Made by a program: the position numbers and the translations under genes | In this document: positions 39,837 through 50,037 of the stretch, one piece after another | Position numbering within the stretch: position 1 is the stretch's first letter | Layout of the letters: the number at the start of each line of letters is the position of its first letter | The notes under the pieces: generated by a model | The model's database searches: none | Told to the model about the DNA's origin: nothing | Seen by the model: only the letters and a program-made list of their open reading frames with translations | Assembly (NCBI GenBank): GCA_028284625.1 | Contig: JANQRH010000009.1 | Location: 124,001 to 188,000, forward strand | Reading direction: 5' to 3' | Length of the DNA stretch: 64,000 bases | Origin: Afifellaceae bacterium | GTDB lineage: Bacteria; Pseudomonadota; Alphaproteobacteria; Rhizobiales; Afifellaceae

Positions 39837-40559
39837 ATGCCGCCGAGGCCGAAGCCCAAGAGAATCCTGCTCAAGCTGTCGGGCGAGGCTTTGATGGGCG
39901 ACCAAGCCTTCGGCATCGACGACAAGATCGTCGCGCGCTTTGCCGGCGAAATCGCCGAGGTCGCGCGGACCGGCACCGAGGTCGCCCTGGTCATCGGCGG
40001 CGGCAATCTTTTTCGCGGCGTGGCGATCTCCGCCAAGGGCGGCGACCGGGTCACCGGCGACCATATGGGGATGCTGGCAACGGTCATGAACGCGCTGGCC
40101 CTGGAGGCGGCGCTGGCGCGCGAAGGCCTGGAGGCGCGGGCGCTCTCGGCGATCGAGATGCCCTCCATCTGCGAGACCTACGTCCATCGCCGCGCCTCCT
40201 GGCACATGAGCCGCAAGGTCATCGTTGTGCTCGCCGGGGGGACCGGCAACCCGTTCTTCACAACGGACAGCGGGGCGGCGCTCAGGGCACTGGAGCTGGA
40301 ATGCGATGCCCTGTTGAAGGGCACGCAGGTCGACGGCGTCTATTCAGCCGACCCGCAGAAGGACCCGGATGCGGTCCGTTTCGAGCACGTCACCTTCCAG
40401 GAAGCCATTGCCAAGGGCCTGGCGGTCATGGATACGGCCGCCTTTGCCCTTGCCCGCGACAACGGACTGCCGATAATCGTCTTTAACGTGCATGAGCCGG
40501 GGGCTCTGGCGCGGATTGTCGCGGGGGAAGCGGTTGGCACCCTTGTTTCGGCAGGCTGA
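39837..40559 (+). CDS. pyrH: UMP kinase
   Basis: PyrH makes UDP from UMP in pyrimidine synthesis. The amino-acid-kinase fold shows at KLSGEALMG (Lys13, Ser15, Gly16), GGGNLFRG and GGTGNPFFTTDSGAALRA (residues about 133-150). It is 240 residues from ATG 39837, which follows GAGG; an upstream open frame overlaps the terminator and is not credible. frr follows 39 bases later. Confidence 0.96.
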   Translation: MPPRPKPKRILLKLSGEALMGDQAFGIDDKIVARFAGEIAEVARTGTEVALVIGGGNLFRGVAISAKGGDRVTGDHMGMLATVMNALALEAALAREGLEARALSAIEMPSICETYVHRRASWHMSRKVIVVLAGGTGNPFFTTDSGAALRALELECDALLKGTQVDGVYSADPQKDPDAVRFEHVTFQEAIAKGLAVMDTAAFALARDNGLPIIVFNVHEPGALARIVAGEAVGTLVSAG

Positions 40560-40598
40560 GCGCCGGGCCCACCAGCCAACGAGACGGGAAGAAACGCC

Positions 40599-41159
40599 AT
40601 GGAAGACGGGCTCGATTTCAAAGACCTCACGCGACGCATGCAAGGTGCGGTATCCGTCCTGAAAACGGAGTTCGGCGGTCTGCGCACAGGGCGCGCCTCT
40701 CCGAGCCTTCTCGATCCGGTAACGGTCGATGCCTACGGCACGCAGATGCCCATCAACCAGGTCGCCACAATCAGCGTCCCGGAGCCGCGCATGCTGTCGG
40801 TCCAGGTCTGGGACAAGGCGCTCGCCGGAGCGGTGGACCGCGCCATACGCGACGCCAATCTCGGCCTCAATCCGATCATGGAAGGGACGCTTTTGCGTAT
40901 CCCGATTCCGGAGCTGAACGCCGAGCGCCGCCAGGAAATGGTCAAAGTCGCCCACAAATACGCTGAACAGGCCCGTATCGCGGTGCGGCACGTGCGAAAG
41001 GACGGTATGGATACGCTGAAGAAGTTGGAGAAGGACGGGCACCACAGCATTGACGACACACGCGCCGAATCGGACCAACTCCAGAAGCTGACGGACGACA
41101 TGGTCAAGGAAATCGACGACGTGCTCGCCACCAAAGAACACGAGATCATGCAGGTCTGA
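40599..41159 (+). CDS. frr: ribosome recycling factor
   Basis: RRF splits post-termination ribosomes with EF-G. The 186-residue, three-helix protein has the expected [15 protein letters not shown] and [12 protein letters not shown] segments. It is followed with no gap by uppS: the ATG of uppS begins at the base after the frr stop. Confidence 0.97.
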   Translation: MEDGLDFKDLTRRMQGAVSVLKTEFGGLRTGRASPSLLDPVTVDAYGTQMPINQVATISVPEPRMLSVQVWDKALAGAVDRAIRDANLGLNPIMEGTLLRIPIPELNAERRQEMVKVAHKYAEQARIAVRHVRKDGMDTLKKLEKDGHHSIDDTRAESDQLQKLTDDMVKEIDDVLATKEHEIMQV

Positions 41160-41954
41160 ATGGGTCTGCCGCGCCGCGCCTCGTCACTCGCCGCCGACGC
41201 CCAGCCCGCTCCGGAGCCGGAGCGGGTGCATGCGCATGCCTCGTTTGAGCCTTTGCCGCGGCATGTGGGGATCATCATGGACGGCAACGGCCGCTGGGCG
41301 CATGCGCACGGCATGCCGCGCGGGGAGGGGCATCGCCGCGGGGTGGAGGCGCTCAGGCGCGCCGTGTCCTTCGCCAGCCGCCGTGGCCTCGGCTTCCTGA
41401 CGCTCTTCAGTTTCTCACTTGAGAACTGGTCACGGCCGACCGACGAGATCGAAGGGCTCTTCAACCTCGTCCGGCACTTCATCCGCAACGACCTGGCCGA
41501 GCTTCACCGGACCGGTGTGCGCGTGCGCGTCATCGGCGGGCGACAGGGGCTGCCGGCCGACATCTGCGACCTCATCACGGAGGCGGAGACGCTAACGCAC
41601 GCCAATCAGGGCCTGCAGCTGATTGTGGCGTTCAATTACGGCGCCCGCGACGAGATCGTGCGCGCCGCGCGGCTGCTTGCGGCCAGTGTTGCCGAGGGCC
41701 GCTTGTCGCCCGACGCCATCGACCAAGCTGTCTTTGAGCGGGCGCTCGACACGCTTGGGATACCCGACCCGGACCTCATCATCCGCACATCCGGCGAACA
41801 GCGGATCAGCAACTTCCTGCTCTGGCAGGCCGCCTATGCGGAGCTGATCTTCCTCGATGTGCTGTGGCCGGACTTCGACGACGACGCGTTTGAGCAGGCG
41901 CTCAGCGAGTTTGCGTCGCGCGAACGCCGCTACGGAGGCGTGGTTGGCGTCTGA
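41160..41954 (+). CDS. uppS: undecaprenyl diphosphate synthase (isoprenyl transferase)
   Basis: The enzyme builds the C55 lipid carrier of cell-wall synthesis from isopentenyl units. The catalytic Asp41 is in [13 protein letters not shown], and [15 protein letters not shown] and the Tyr/Glu region (YAELIF) are present. At 264 residues it has a 30-residue N-terminal extension. cdsA begins within its last 11 bases. Confidence 0.96.
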   Translation: MGLPRRASSLAADAQPAPEPERVHAHASFEPLPRHVGIIMDGNGRWAHAHGMPRGEGHRRGVEALRRAVSFASRRGLGFLTLFSFSLENWSRPTDEIEGLFNLVRHFIRNDLAELHRTGVRVRVIGGRQGLPADICDLITEAETLTHANQGLQLIVAFNYGARDEIVRAARLLAASVAEGRLSPDAIDQAVFERALDTLGIPDPDLIIRTSGEQRISNFLLWQAAYAELIFLDVLWPDFDDDAFEQALSEFASRERRYGGVVGV

Positions 41955-42801
41955 GGAGCAAGCGTCAAGTCGCGGAAGCGAGTTGCGCACGCGTATCATC
42001 TCCGGCGTCGCGCTCGGCGCTGCAGCGTTGGCAGCGGAGCTTCTCGGCGGCATTCTTTTCGCCGCGCTCGTGGCCTTGGTCGGGCTGGTCGCCTATTGGG
42101 AATGGACCGCCATATCCGGCGCACGCACGCCGGTCTGGGCGCGCGGCTTGGGCGCAGGCGCGTTGGTCGTGGGCCTCTTGCTCTTTGAGATCGGAAGCGG
42201 TGCATTGGCGGTCGCTTTGATTGCCGCTGTAGCGGGTTTAGCGCTCGCAGCCGGCGCCGGCGACCGCTCCTATCGTTGGATGGGGCTCGGCCTGATCTAT
42301 GCGGCTGTGCCGTGCGCAGGCCTGATCTTGCTGCGTCAAGCGGAGCCGTTCGGCTGGGCGGCGATCCTGTTCATCTTGCTCGTCGTCTGGGCGACCGACG
42401 TTGCCGCCTATTTCGGCGGGCGCGGGATCGGCGGGCCGAAATTGTGGCCCGCGGTTTCGCCGAAGAAGACCTGGTCGGGCGCCTTGAGCGGCTTCGCGGC
42501 GGCGGTCGCTGCAGGCGGCGCGACGGCGGGGCTGACGATGGGCAATGCGCGCGCCGGTCTCGCACTGGCCGTGCCGCTTTCCATCGCCTCACAGGCCGGC
42601 GACCTGTTGGAATCGGCGGTGAAACGGCGCTTCGGCGTGAAGGATTCCGGTCAGTTGATCCCCGGCCATGGCGGCGTGCTTGACCGGGTCGACGGGCTCT
42701 TCGCAGCGGCCGCCTTGGCGCTGCTCATCGCGCTTCTCGGGCTTGGCGGCGAGATCCTCGTCATGCCGGGCGCGGACAGCGTTGCGGGAGCCGTGCAATG
42801 A
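41944..42801 (+). CDS. cdsA: phosphatidate cytidylyltransferase
   Basis: CdsA makes CDP-diacylglycerol for phospholipid synthesis in the inner membrane. The C-terminal signature [21 protein letters not shown] is visible at residues about 222-242 and there are seven or more hydrophobic segments. No ATG fits; TTG at 41944 follows GGAGG and gives 285 residues, while TTG at 41983 (272 residues) is an alternative. It overlaps uppS and ends in an ATGA overlap with dxr. Confidence 0.93.
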   Translation: MASEEQASSRGSELRTRIISGVALGAAALAAELLGGILFAALVALVGLVAYWEWTAISGARTPVWARGLGAGALVVGLLLFEIGSGALAVALIAAVAGLALAAGAGDRSYRWMGLGLIYAAVPCAGLILLRQAEPFGWAAILFILLVVWATDVAAYFGGRGIGGPKLWPAVSPKKTWSGALSGFAAAVAAGGATAGLTMGNARAGLALAVPLSIASQAGDLLESAVKRRFGVKDSGQLIPGHGGVLDRVDGLFAAAALALLIALLGLGGEILVMPGADSVAGAVQ

Positions 42802-43976
42802 GCCGGCGCATCACGCTTCTCGGCGCGACCGGTTCTATCGGCACCAGCGCCGCCGATGTCATTGCAGCGGCACCGGACGCGTTCGACGTGCATGTCGTCA
42901 CCGCCCGGTCCAATGGCGCCAAGCTCGCCGAGGTCGCTCGCTCGCTCGGTGCGCGGCGTGCGGTGGTGGCAGATGAGGCAAGCCTCGCCGATCTCCGCGA
43001 GGGTCTCGCCGGCAGCGGCATCGATTCCGGCGCCGGGGCTGAGGCCATGGAGGATGCCGCGGCCGAGCCGGTCGACATGGTGCTTTCGGCGATCGTCGGG
43101 GCGGCGGGCCTCAGGGCAACAGCGGCCGCCATTCGCTCCGGCAGCGATATTGCGCTGGCCAACAAGGAATGCCTGATCTGCGCGGGAAGCGCCTTCATGG
43201 CGCTGGCGCGGCAGCACGAGGTACGGGTGCTGCCGGTCGATTCAGAGCACAACGCGCTCTATCAGCTGCTCGACAAGCGCGAGGCGGGGGATATCCGCAC
43301 CTATACGCTGACGGCCTCCGGCGGCCCGTTCCGCACATGGCCGGCGGACAGGATCGCGCAGGCGACGCCGCAGCAAGCAGTGGCCCATCCGACTTGGTCG
43401 ATGGGCGCCAAGATCTCCGTCGATTCCGCCACTCTTATGAACAAAGGTCTGGAACTCATTGAGGCGCATCATCTTTTCTCGCTTGCGCCCGACAGCCTCG
43501 CCGTGATCGTCCATCCCCAATCCGTGGTGCATGCGCTCATCACCTTCCGCGACGGATCGATCCATGCGGAGCTTGGGCCGGCGGATATGCGCCGTCCGAT
43601 CGGTTACTGTCTGCACTGGCCGGATCGGGTGTGGGAGCCGGTTTCGTCGCTGGATCTGGCCGAGGTGGCGCAGCTCACCTTCGAGCCGCCGGATCTTGAG
43701 CGCTTTCCGGCGCTGGGGCTGGCGATGTCGGCGCTTCGTAAGGGCGGTGGCGCCGCGACCGTGCTCAATGCGGCCAACGAAGTGGCCGTGGAGGCGTTTC
43801 TCGCCGGTAAAGTTGCCTTTACCGCTATCCCTCAAATTGTAGAGATTGCCTTGACGGCGGCCGATTCTGAGGGATTGCTGGCGACGCCTGCCTCCATCGA
43901 TGAGGCACTCGCGCTCGACGCCGTTGCGCGACGCTTGGCTCAAGCCGATCTCAAGCGACGACGAGCGGTCGCCTGA
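42798..43976 (+). CDS. dxr: 1-deoxy-D-xylulose 5-phosphate reductoisomerase
   Basis: Dxr makes MEP, the committed step of the non-mevalonate isoprenoid route, and so feeds uppS. The NADPH loop GATGSIG is at 9-15, and the metal and substrate motifs SEHNALYQLL, TASGGPFR and SVDSATLMNKGLE follow. It is 392 residues and overlaps cdsA by 4 bases. Confidence 0.97.
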   Translation: MSRRITLLGATGSIGTSAADVIAAAPDAFDVHVVTARSNGAKLAEVARSLGARRAVVADEASLADLREGLAGSGIDSGAGAEAMEDAAAEPVDMVLSAIVGAAGLRATAAAIRSGSDIALANKECLICAGSAFMALARQHEVRVLPVDSEHNALYQLLDKREAGDIRTYTLTASGGPFRTWPADRIAQATPQQAVAHPTWSMGAKISVDSATLMNKGLELIEAHHLFSLAPDSLAVIVHPQSVVHALITFRDGSIHAELGPADMRRPIGYCLHWPDRVWEPVSSLDLAEVAQLTFEPPDLERFPALGLAMSALRKGGGAATVLNAANEVAVEAFLAGKVAFTAIPQIVEIALTAADSEGLLATPASIDEALALDAVARRLAQADLKRRRAVA

Positions 43977-43988
43977 GCGGAGACAAGA

Positions 43989-45107
43989 ATGGAATTCGCT
44001 GCGCAGTTGCCGATGGTCTTGCTGGTTTATGTCGTACCGGCACTGATCGTGCTGACTGTGGTCGTGTTCGTGCACGAGATGGGGCACTTCCTCGTGGCGC
44101 GCTGGTGCGGCATCCGCGTCGCTGCTTTTTCCATCGGTTTCGGACGGGAGATATCCGGCTTCACAGATCGGCGGGGCACGCGGTGGAAGCTGTCGCTCAT
44201 TCCGCTTGGCGGTTATGTGCGTTTTGAGGGCGATGACAACGCCGCGAGCATTCCCGATGCGGATGCCTTGGCGGCGACGCCACCCTCGCAGCGCAAAGGA
44301 TTGTTCCATTTCGCGCCGCTATGGCAGCGCTTCGCCGTCGTCGCGGCGGGGCCGGCCGCCAACTTCATTCTTGCGGTGCTGATCTTCGCGGTCGTCTTCA
44401 CTGTCGTCGGCCGCCCGAACGTGCTGCCGGTCGCCGTTTCCGTGGTGGAGGGGAGTGCGGCGGACAAAGCGGGCTTTCAACCTGGCGACCGGATTCTCTC
44501 CGTCGACGGCAGGAAGATCCCGTCATTCACCGAACTGCAAAGCCTGATCATGCTCTCCGCGGGAGAGACACTGACCATCGTTGTTGACCGCAACGGCGAG
44601 GAGGTGACGCTCACCGCCATTCCGGAACGGCGCGAGCAGCCGGATCGGCTTGGCGGCACGCATCGAATCGGCGTGCTCGGCATCACGTCGGGCGAGTTCA
44701 GCATCGAGCGCGACCCGCCAGTGCAGGCGGTCCTCCAGGGTATGCGGGAGACCTGGCACATCGTTGACCGGACGATGACCTATATCGGCCGGCTGGTGAG
44801 CGGACGGGAAAGCGCGGAGCAACTGAGCGGCCCGATTCGCATCGGTCAGGTCTCCGGAACGGTAGCGAGCAATGGCGGAATTCCCGGCCTGGTTTACCTG
44901 ATGGCGGTGCTTTCCGTCTCAATCGGCCTGTTCAACCTCTTCCCGGTTCCGATGCTCGATGGCGGTCACCTTCTGTTCTATATTATCGAGGCTGTTCGGG
45001 GTCGGCCATTGAGTCAGCGCGTGCAGGATTTGGGTTTCCGGATCGGCTTTGCGCTGGTGCTTATGTTGTTCATCTTTGTGACTGTGAACGACATCGCCAA
45101 CCTGTAG
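43989..45107 (+). CDS. rseP: RseP/RIP family site-2 metalloprotease
   Basis: This intramembrane zinc protease cleaves anti-sigma factors and signal-peptide remnants. The active-site HEMGH (His29, Glu30, His33) lies in the first membrane helix, a PDZ domain spans about residues 130-215, and the NLFPVPMLDGGH motif supplies the third ligand in the last part. At 372 residues it is slightly shorter than the E. coli protein with two PDZ domains; only one PDZ is clear. bamA follows after 191 bases with no other gene. Confidence 0.95.
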   Translation: MEFAAQLPMVLLVYVVPALIVLTVVVFVHEMGHFLVARWCGIRVAAFSIGFGREISGFTDRRGTRWKLSLIPLGGYVRFEGDDNAASIPDADALAATPPSQRKGLFHFAPLWQRFAVVAAGPAANFILAVLIFAVVFTVVGRPNVLPVAVSVVEGSAADKAGFQPGDRILSVDGRKIPSFTELQSLIMLSAGETLTIVVDRNGEEVTLTAIPERREQPDRLGGTHRIGVLGITSGEFSIERDPPVQAVLQGMRETWHIVDRTMTYIGRLVSGRESAEQLSGPIRIGQVSGTVASNGGIPGLVYLMAVLSVSIGLFNLFPVPMLDGGHLLFYIIEAVRGRPLSQRVQDLGFRIGFALVLMLFIFVTVNDIANL

Positions 45108-45298
45108 CTGATTCTTCTGTTGTCAGAGCCGGTTAGCGGACGTTGCGCAAAGGCAACTCGACTGCAAAAAAGCGGGTGCGCAAAGAGGCTACAAGATTGA
45201 AAGCGCGGCCAAACCCTGCAATAGCTTAGCGGGGGGCCGGCAGTGGGCGGTATCCTGTAGACCTTTCGTGTGCCTGATAAACCGGACAAAAACGGACA

Positions 45299-47635
45299 AT
45301 GAAACAATTTTCGATCCGGCGGGCCCGCCAGGCTCTGCGCGTCGTTTCGCTGCTGATTGCGGTCTTTGTTGTTTCCGCACCCTTGCTCTCATCGCAGGCT
45401 GAGGCCGCTGTCGTCAGCCGCATCGTGGTGGAGGGCAATCAGCGCGTCGACGCCGATACAATCCGCGCTTATCTCGTCATCCGCCCCGGCGTTAACTACT
45501 CCCGCCGCGATGAAGACGAATCGCTGAAGGCGCTGTTCGATACCGGGCTTTTCGCCGATGTCCGGCTGGAGACCCGCGGCGGCACGCTCTACGTCATCGT
45601 GGCGGAAAATCCGGTCATCAAGGAACTCGGCTTTGAGGGAAACCGGAAGTTCAAGGACGAGCAACTCGCCTCCGCAATCCAGTCGCAGCCGCGAACGGTC
45701 TTCACCCGCGCCAAGGTCCAGACCGACGTCGCCCGGCTCCTGGAAGTCTATCGCCGCACGGGACGGTTCCAGGCCTCGGTGACACCGCAGGTCATCGAGC
45801 TTCCGAACAATCAGGTGAACTTGGTGTTCGTGTTCACCGAAGGGCCGAAGACCCGCGTCTCGGGAATCACCTTCATCGGTAATCAGACCTTTGGCGACGG
45901 CAGGCTGCGCAATGTGATCGCCACACGGCGCTCAGGCATTCTGAGTTTCCTGCGCAGCGGCGACAGTTACGATCCGGATCGGCTGGCTGCCGATGAGGAG
46001 AAGCTGCGGCAATATCACCTCGACCGGGGCTTCGCCGACTTTCAGATGATCTCCGCGGTCGCCGATCTCGACCGCGAGCGGAACGCCTTCTTCATCGCGT
46101 TCACCATGAGCGAGGGGCCACGCTATCGTTACGGTCCGATCGCCGTCGATTCGACTATCCCCGGCGTCGACCCCTCCGTGCTGCAGCGGCAGGTCCTGAC
46201 CCGCGAAGGCCGTATCTTCTCAGCCACCGAAGTGGAACAGTCGCTGGAGGAGATCACGCTTTACCTCGCGGCGAACGGCTATCCCTTCGTGCAGGTGCGG
46301 CCGCGTCTGGCGCGGGACTACGACACGCAGACAATCGCGGTGGACTACATCGTCGATGAAGGCCGGCGCACTTATGTCGGCCGTATCGAGATCCGCGGCA
46401 ACACGCGGACACGCGATTACGTCATTCGCCGCGAGTTCGATATCGCCGAGGGTGACGCCTACAATCGTGTTCTGGTCGACCGTGCCGAGCGGCGCCTCAA
46501 GCGCCTTGGCTACTTCTCCGATGTGCGAATCTTCACGCAGCCCGGCGCCACGGAAGATCGTGTCGATATCATCGTTGAGGTGACCGAAGAGCCGACCGGC
46601 GAGCTGTCCTTCGGTGTGGGCTACTCAACGTCTGACGGCGTGCTCGGCGACATCTCGCTGACGGAGAAGAACTTCCTTGGCCGCGGCTACCGCCTCAAGG
46701 TGGGGGTTGGCGTTGGCAGCAATGCCAGGACTTATGAGTTCGCCTTCACCGATCCCTATTTCCTGGGACGGCGTATTTCAGCAGGGCTCAACGTCTTTCG
46801 CCGCGAGTATCGGGAATCGAACTTCCGTTCATACGACTACGAGACGACCGGCGGCGGCATAACGTTTGGGCTTCCGATCACCGAGAACTTCTTGGTGCAG
46901 ACAGGCTACAAGATCGAGCTGCAGGATATTCAGCTCGACGCTTCTGACTGCGATGGCGTGGGCGGCGACGACGTGTCCCTGGCGATCTGCTCGGCCGCGG
47001 GCGAGACGTTGGTGTCCTCCGTCTTCTACACGCTGACTTATGACACGCTGGATAGCCTCCGCGATCCGCGCGATGGCATCTTCGCCAGGTTCACCCAGGA
47101 AGCGGCTGGCGTGGGCGGCGACGTGGCGTTCCTACGCACCACGGGCAGCGCCTCCTATTACCGCGAGCTGGTCGCCGACCGCGACATTATCGGTCTGGTC
47201 AATGTCAAAGGCGGTCACATCGTTGGCCTCGGCCAGTCGGTTCGCATACTTGACGCGTTCCTTAAGGGTGGCGAAACCGTCCGCGGCTTTGAGGCGTCCG
47301 GCTTCGGCCCGCGTGATCCGGTTACCGGCGATGCCCTGGGCGGCAACGTCTTTGCCGCGGGCACGGCGGAAGTGCAGTTCCCGCTTCCGGCCTTCCCCTC
47401 CGAGATCGGCCTGAAAGGCGCGATCTTTGCTGATGCCGGCACGCTGTTCGACACAGATGCCGCCGTTGCCGCCGGCACGCCGTTGGATTCCTCGTCAATC
47501 CGGTCTTCCGTCGGTGGTTCGATCCTGTGGGCGTCGCCGCTGGGTCCGCTGCGCGCCGACTTCGCCCATGTCCTGACATCGCAGCCAGAGGACAGGGAGC
47601 AGGTTTTCCGGTTCGGCGGCGGGACGCGCTTCTGA
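45299..47635 (+). CDS. bamA: BamA outer membrane protein assembly factor
   Basis: BamA inserts beta-barrel proteins into the outer membrane. A signal peptide is present (basic start, hydrophobic core about 14-31, cleavage likely after SQAEA), then five POTRA repeats to about residue 430 and a 16-strand barrel ending in Phe (RFGGGTRF). The length of 778 residues is typical. A weak -35-like TTGAAA at 45197 may belong to its promoter. It heads the lipid A gene run. Confidence 0.97.
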   Translation: MKQFSIRRARQALRVVSLLIAVFVVSAPLLSSQAEAAVVSRIVVEGNQRVDADTIRAYLVIRPGVNYSRRDEDESLKALFDTGLFADVRLETRGGTLYVIVAENPVIKELGFEGNRKFKDEQLASAIQSQPRTVFTRAKVQTDVARLLEVYRRTGRFQASVTPQVIELPNNQVNLVFVFTEGPKTRVSGITFIGNQTFGDGRLRNVIATRRSGILSFLRSGDSYDPDRLAADEEKLRQYHLDRGFADFQMISAVADLDRERNAFFIAFTMSEGPRYRYGPIAVDSTIPGVDPSVLQRQVLTREGRIFSATEVEQSLEEITLYLAANGYPFVQVRPRLARDYDTQTIAVDYIVDEGRRTYVGRIEIRGNTRTRDYVIRREFDIAEGDAYNRVLVDRAERRLKRLGYFSDVRIFTQPGATEDRVDIIVEVTEEPTGELSFGVGYSTSDGVLGDISLTEKNFLGRGYRLKVGVGVGSNARTYEFAFTDPYFLGRRISAGLNVFRREYRESNFRSYDYETTGGGITFGLPITENFLVQTGYKIELQDIQLDASDCDGVGGDDVSLAICSAAGETLVSSVFYTLTYDTLDSLRDPRDGIFARFTQEAAGVGGDVAFLRTTGSASYYRELVADRDIIGLVNVKGGHIVGLGQSVRILDAFLKGGETVRGFEASGFGPRDPVTGDALGGNVFAAGTAEVQFPLPAFPSEIGLKGAIFADAGTLFDTDAAVAAGTPLDSSSIRSSVGGSILWASPLGPLRADFAHVLTSQPEDREQVFRFGGGTRF

Positions 47636-47686
47636 TATCGTGACGGCGGCCGGCGATGGTCGGCCTCCGCACTGGTCCTTGCTGTT

Positions 47687-48721
47687 ATGCGCGACACCCG
47701 CTTCATCCCGGCTCCGACTCCCATGCGCGTCGGCGAGGTGGCGGAGCTTGTCGGGGCTGAACTCGTACGCGGCAACGCCGACACGCTGGTCGTCGGCGCA
47801 GCACCCCTGGAGGCCGCCGGGGAAGGGGAGATCAGCTTCCTCGACAATCCGAAATATGTGAAGCATCTCGCCGACACGCGGGCTGCTGTCTGCCTGTGCC
47901 AGGAGCGCTATGTGGCGCGGGTGCCGGAGCATGTCGCGGTGCTCAAGACGGCGGAGCCGTATCAGGCCTACAGCACCTACATGCGTGCGGCTTATCCGTC
48001 GGTGATGCGGCCGGCGGGTTTCTTCGGCGACTCAGAACAGGCTGGGACTGTCCACCCCGATGCGGTGCTGGAGGACGGCGTCAGGGTGGAGCCGGGCGCG
48101 ATTGTCGGCGCGCGCGCTGAAATCGGCCGCGGCACAATCATCTCCGCCGGCGCCGTCATCGGGCCGGCGGTGGCGATTGGACGTGACTGCTCCATCGGCG
48201 CAAATGCCTGCGTTCAGTTCTCGCTGATCGGCGACCGCGTCATTATTCATCCAGGCGTCAGTCTCGGCCAGGACGGCTTCGGCTTTGCCATGGGCCCGGC
48301 GGGGCACAAGAAGGTCGCACAGATCGGACGTGTGATCATTCAGGACGATGTGGAGATCGGCTCCAACTCCGTCGTGGAGCGCGGCTCGAACCGGGACACC
48401 GTCATCGGGGAGGGCACCAAGATCGGCGGTGGCGTTCAGATCGGTCACAATGGCAATATCGGACGCCACTGCGTGATCGTTTCGCTGGTCGGCGTCGCCG
48501 GCTCCGTCACGCTTGGCGATTTCGTCGCGATCGGCGGGCACACGGCCATCAACGGGCACGTGCATATCGGCGACGGGGCGCAGATTGCAGGGTCAAGCAC
48601 GGTGCACGGCAACGTGCCGCCCGGCGCGCGCTGGGGCGGGACGCCGGCGCGTCCGGTCGCGGAGTGGTTTCGTGAAATCACTATCATGCGTAGACTGGCA
48701 AAACGGCAAGGCAAGGACTGA
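47687..48721 (+). CDS. lpxD: UDP-3-O-acylglucosamine N-acyltransferase
   Basis: LpxD adds the third acyl chain to the lipid A precursor. The 344-residue protein has an N-terminal uridine-binding domain and a left-handed parallel beta-helix of hexapeptide repeats, seen as repeated I-G-x-x-x-x units ([20 protein letters not shown]). LpxD, FabZ, LpxA, LpxI and LpxB are in order here. fabZ follows 41 bases later. Confidence 0.96.
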   Translation: MRDTRFIPAPTPMRVGEVAELVGAELVRGNADTLVVGAAPLEAAGEGEISFLDNPKYVKHLADTRAAVCLCQERYVARVPEHVAVLKTAEPYQAYSTYMRAAYPSVMRPAGFFGDSEQAGTVHPDAVLEDGVRVEPGAIVGARAEIGRGTIISAGAVIGPAVAIGRDCSIGANACVQFSLIGDRVIIHPGVSLGQDGFGFAMGPAGHKKVAQIGRVIIQDDVEIGSNSVVERGSNRDTVIGEGTKIGGGVQIGHNGNIGRHCVIVSLVGVAGSVTLGDFVAIGGHTAINGHVHIGDGAQIAGSSTVHGNVPPGARWGGTPARPVAEWFREITIMRRLAKRQGKD

Positions 48722-48762
48722 GGGAGACGACGCGGCCGCCGAAGGCGCCGCCGAGGTTGGAG

Positions 48763-49221
48763 ATGGATCAGGAGACCAAGACGCTAGAAGCGGCCGACAT
48801 CCACAGGATCATGGAGGCGTTGCCGCACCGTTATCCATTCCTGATGGTCGACCGCATTCGCGATATCGACGGCGACGAATCGTGCGTCGGCCTGAAGAAC
48901 GTCACGTTCAACGAGCCGCACTTCCAAGGCCACTTTCCAAGTCAGCCGGTGATGCCGGGGGTGCTTCTGATTGAGGGCATGGCGCAGACGGCAGGCGCTC
49001 TCTGCGTCATCGCGCAAGGTGCCGCGCGCCCGAAGCTCGTCTATTTCATGACAGTCGACAACGCGAAGTTCCGCAAGCCCGTTATTCCCGGCGACACCGT
49101 AGAGTACCACGTCCGCAAGATTCGGCGCCGCTCCAATATCTGGAAGTTCGCCGCCGTCGCCTGGGTCAGCGGCGCCAAGGTCGCCGAGGCGGAAGTGAGC
49201 GCCATGCTGGTGGAAGCCTGA
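48763..49221 (+). CDS. fabZ: 3-hydroxyacyl-[acyl-carrier-protein] dehydratase FabZ
   Basis: FabZ removes water in fatty-acid elongation and competes with LpxA for the hydroxyacyl-ACP. The hotdog-fold active site has His57 ([12 protein letters not shown]) and Glu71 (LLIEGMAQ). It is 152 residues from ATG 48763, which follows GAGG; a TTG two codons earlier is also open. lpxA starts 1 base after its stop. Confidence 0.96.
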   Translation: MDQETKTLEAADIHRIMEALPHRYPFLMVDRIRDIDGDESCVGLKNVTFNEPHFQGHFPSQPVMPGVLLIEGMAQTAGALCVIAQGAARPKLVYFMTVDNAKFRKPVIPGDTVEYHVRKIRRRSNIWKFAAVAWVSGAKVAEAEVSAMLVEA

Positions 49222-49222
49222 A

Positions 49223-50026
49223 TTGGCGAACGTCCATCCGACAGCCATCGTGGAGGACGGGGCGGAGCTAGCGGACACGGCGTCCGTCGGTCCCTATTGC
49301 GTTATCGCGGGTGGCGTCAGGCTCGGCGATAACGTGACACTCCACAGCCATGTCGTGGTGGGCGGGAACACCACGATCGGCGACGGTTCGGAGATCTTTC
49401 CCTTCGCCAGCGTCGGTCTGCCGCCGCAGGACAAGAAGTATGGCGGGGAGGAGAGTCGGCTGGAGGTCGGCCGCAATTGCACGATCCGCGAGCATGTGAC
49501 CATCAACCCCGGCACCGAGGGCGGCGGGCTTGTAACGCGCATCGGTGACAATTGCCTGCTTCTGGTGGGAAGCCATATCGCTCATGATTGCCGGATCGGC
49601 GATCACGTCATTCTCGTCAATCACGCGACTCTGGGCGGCCATTGTGACATCGGCGATTACGCGATCCTCGGCGGGCTCTCCGCCGTGCACCAGTTCGTGC
49701 GCATCGGCGAAAGCGGCTTTGTGGGCGGCATGTCGGGCGTGGAGAACGACATCATTCCGTTCGGCTCCGCACTTGGGAACCGCGCCTCGCTCGGCGGCCT
49801 CAACATTGTCGGGCTGACGCGGCGCGGCTTTTCGCGCGAGGCGATCCATCAATTGCGGCGCGCCTACCGCACGCTCTTCGGCCCGGACGGCACGCTGAAG
49901 GAGCGGCTCGCCGACGTGGAGGAGGAGTTCGCGGACGATGAGAACGTGGCGAAGATCGTCACGTTCATCCGCGAAGGCGGCGACAGGTCGATCTGCACGC
50001 CGCGAGCGCGCGCCGCCGACGCTTGA
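49223..50026 (+). CDS. lpxA: UDP-N-acetylglucosamine acyltransferase
   Basis: LpxA does the first step of lipid A synthesis. The hexapeptide-repeat beta-helix is clear, and His121 in GSHIAHDCRIG matches the catalytic His. The gene starts with TTG (49223; MANVHPTAIV) just after fabZ. It is 267 residues. Its end overlaps or abuts lpxI. Confidence 0.96.
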   Translation: MANVHPTAIVEDGAELADTASVGPYCVIAGGVRLGDNVTLHSHVVVGGNTTIGDGSEIFPFASVGLPPQDKKYGGEESRLEVGRNCTIREHVTINPGTEGGGLVTRIGDNCLLLVGSHIAHDCRIGDHVILVNHATLGGHCDIGDYAILGGLSAVHQFVRIGESGFVGGMSGVENDIIPFGSALGNRASLGGLNIVGLTRRGFSREAIHQLRRAYRTLFGPDGTLKERLADVEEEFADDENVAKIVTFIREGGDRSICTPRARAADA

Positions 50027-50037
50027 TCGAACCCGCA

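Noticed and set aside
45197-45225. Promoter of bamA (TTGAAA then AATAGC)
   Set aside because: The -10 part is weak and other spacings fit equally well; mentioned only in the bamA entry.
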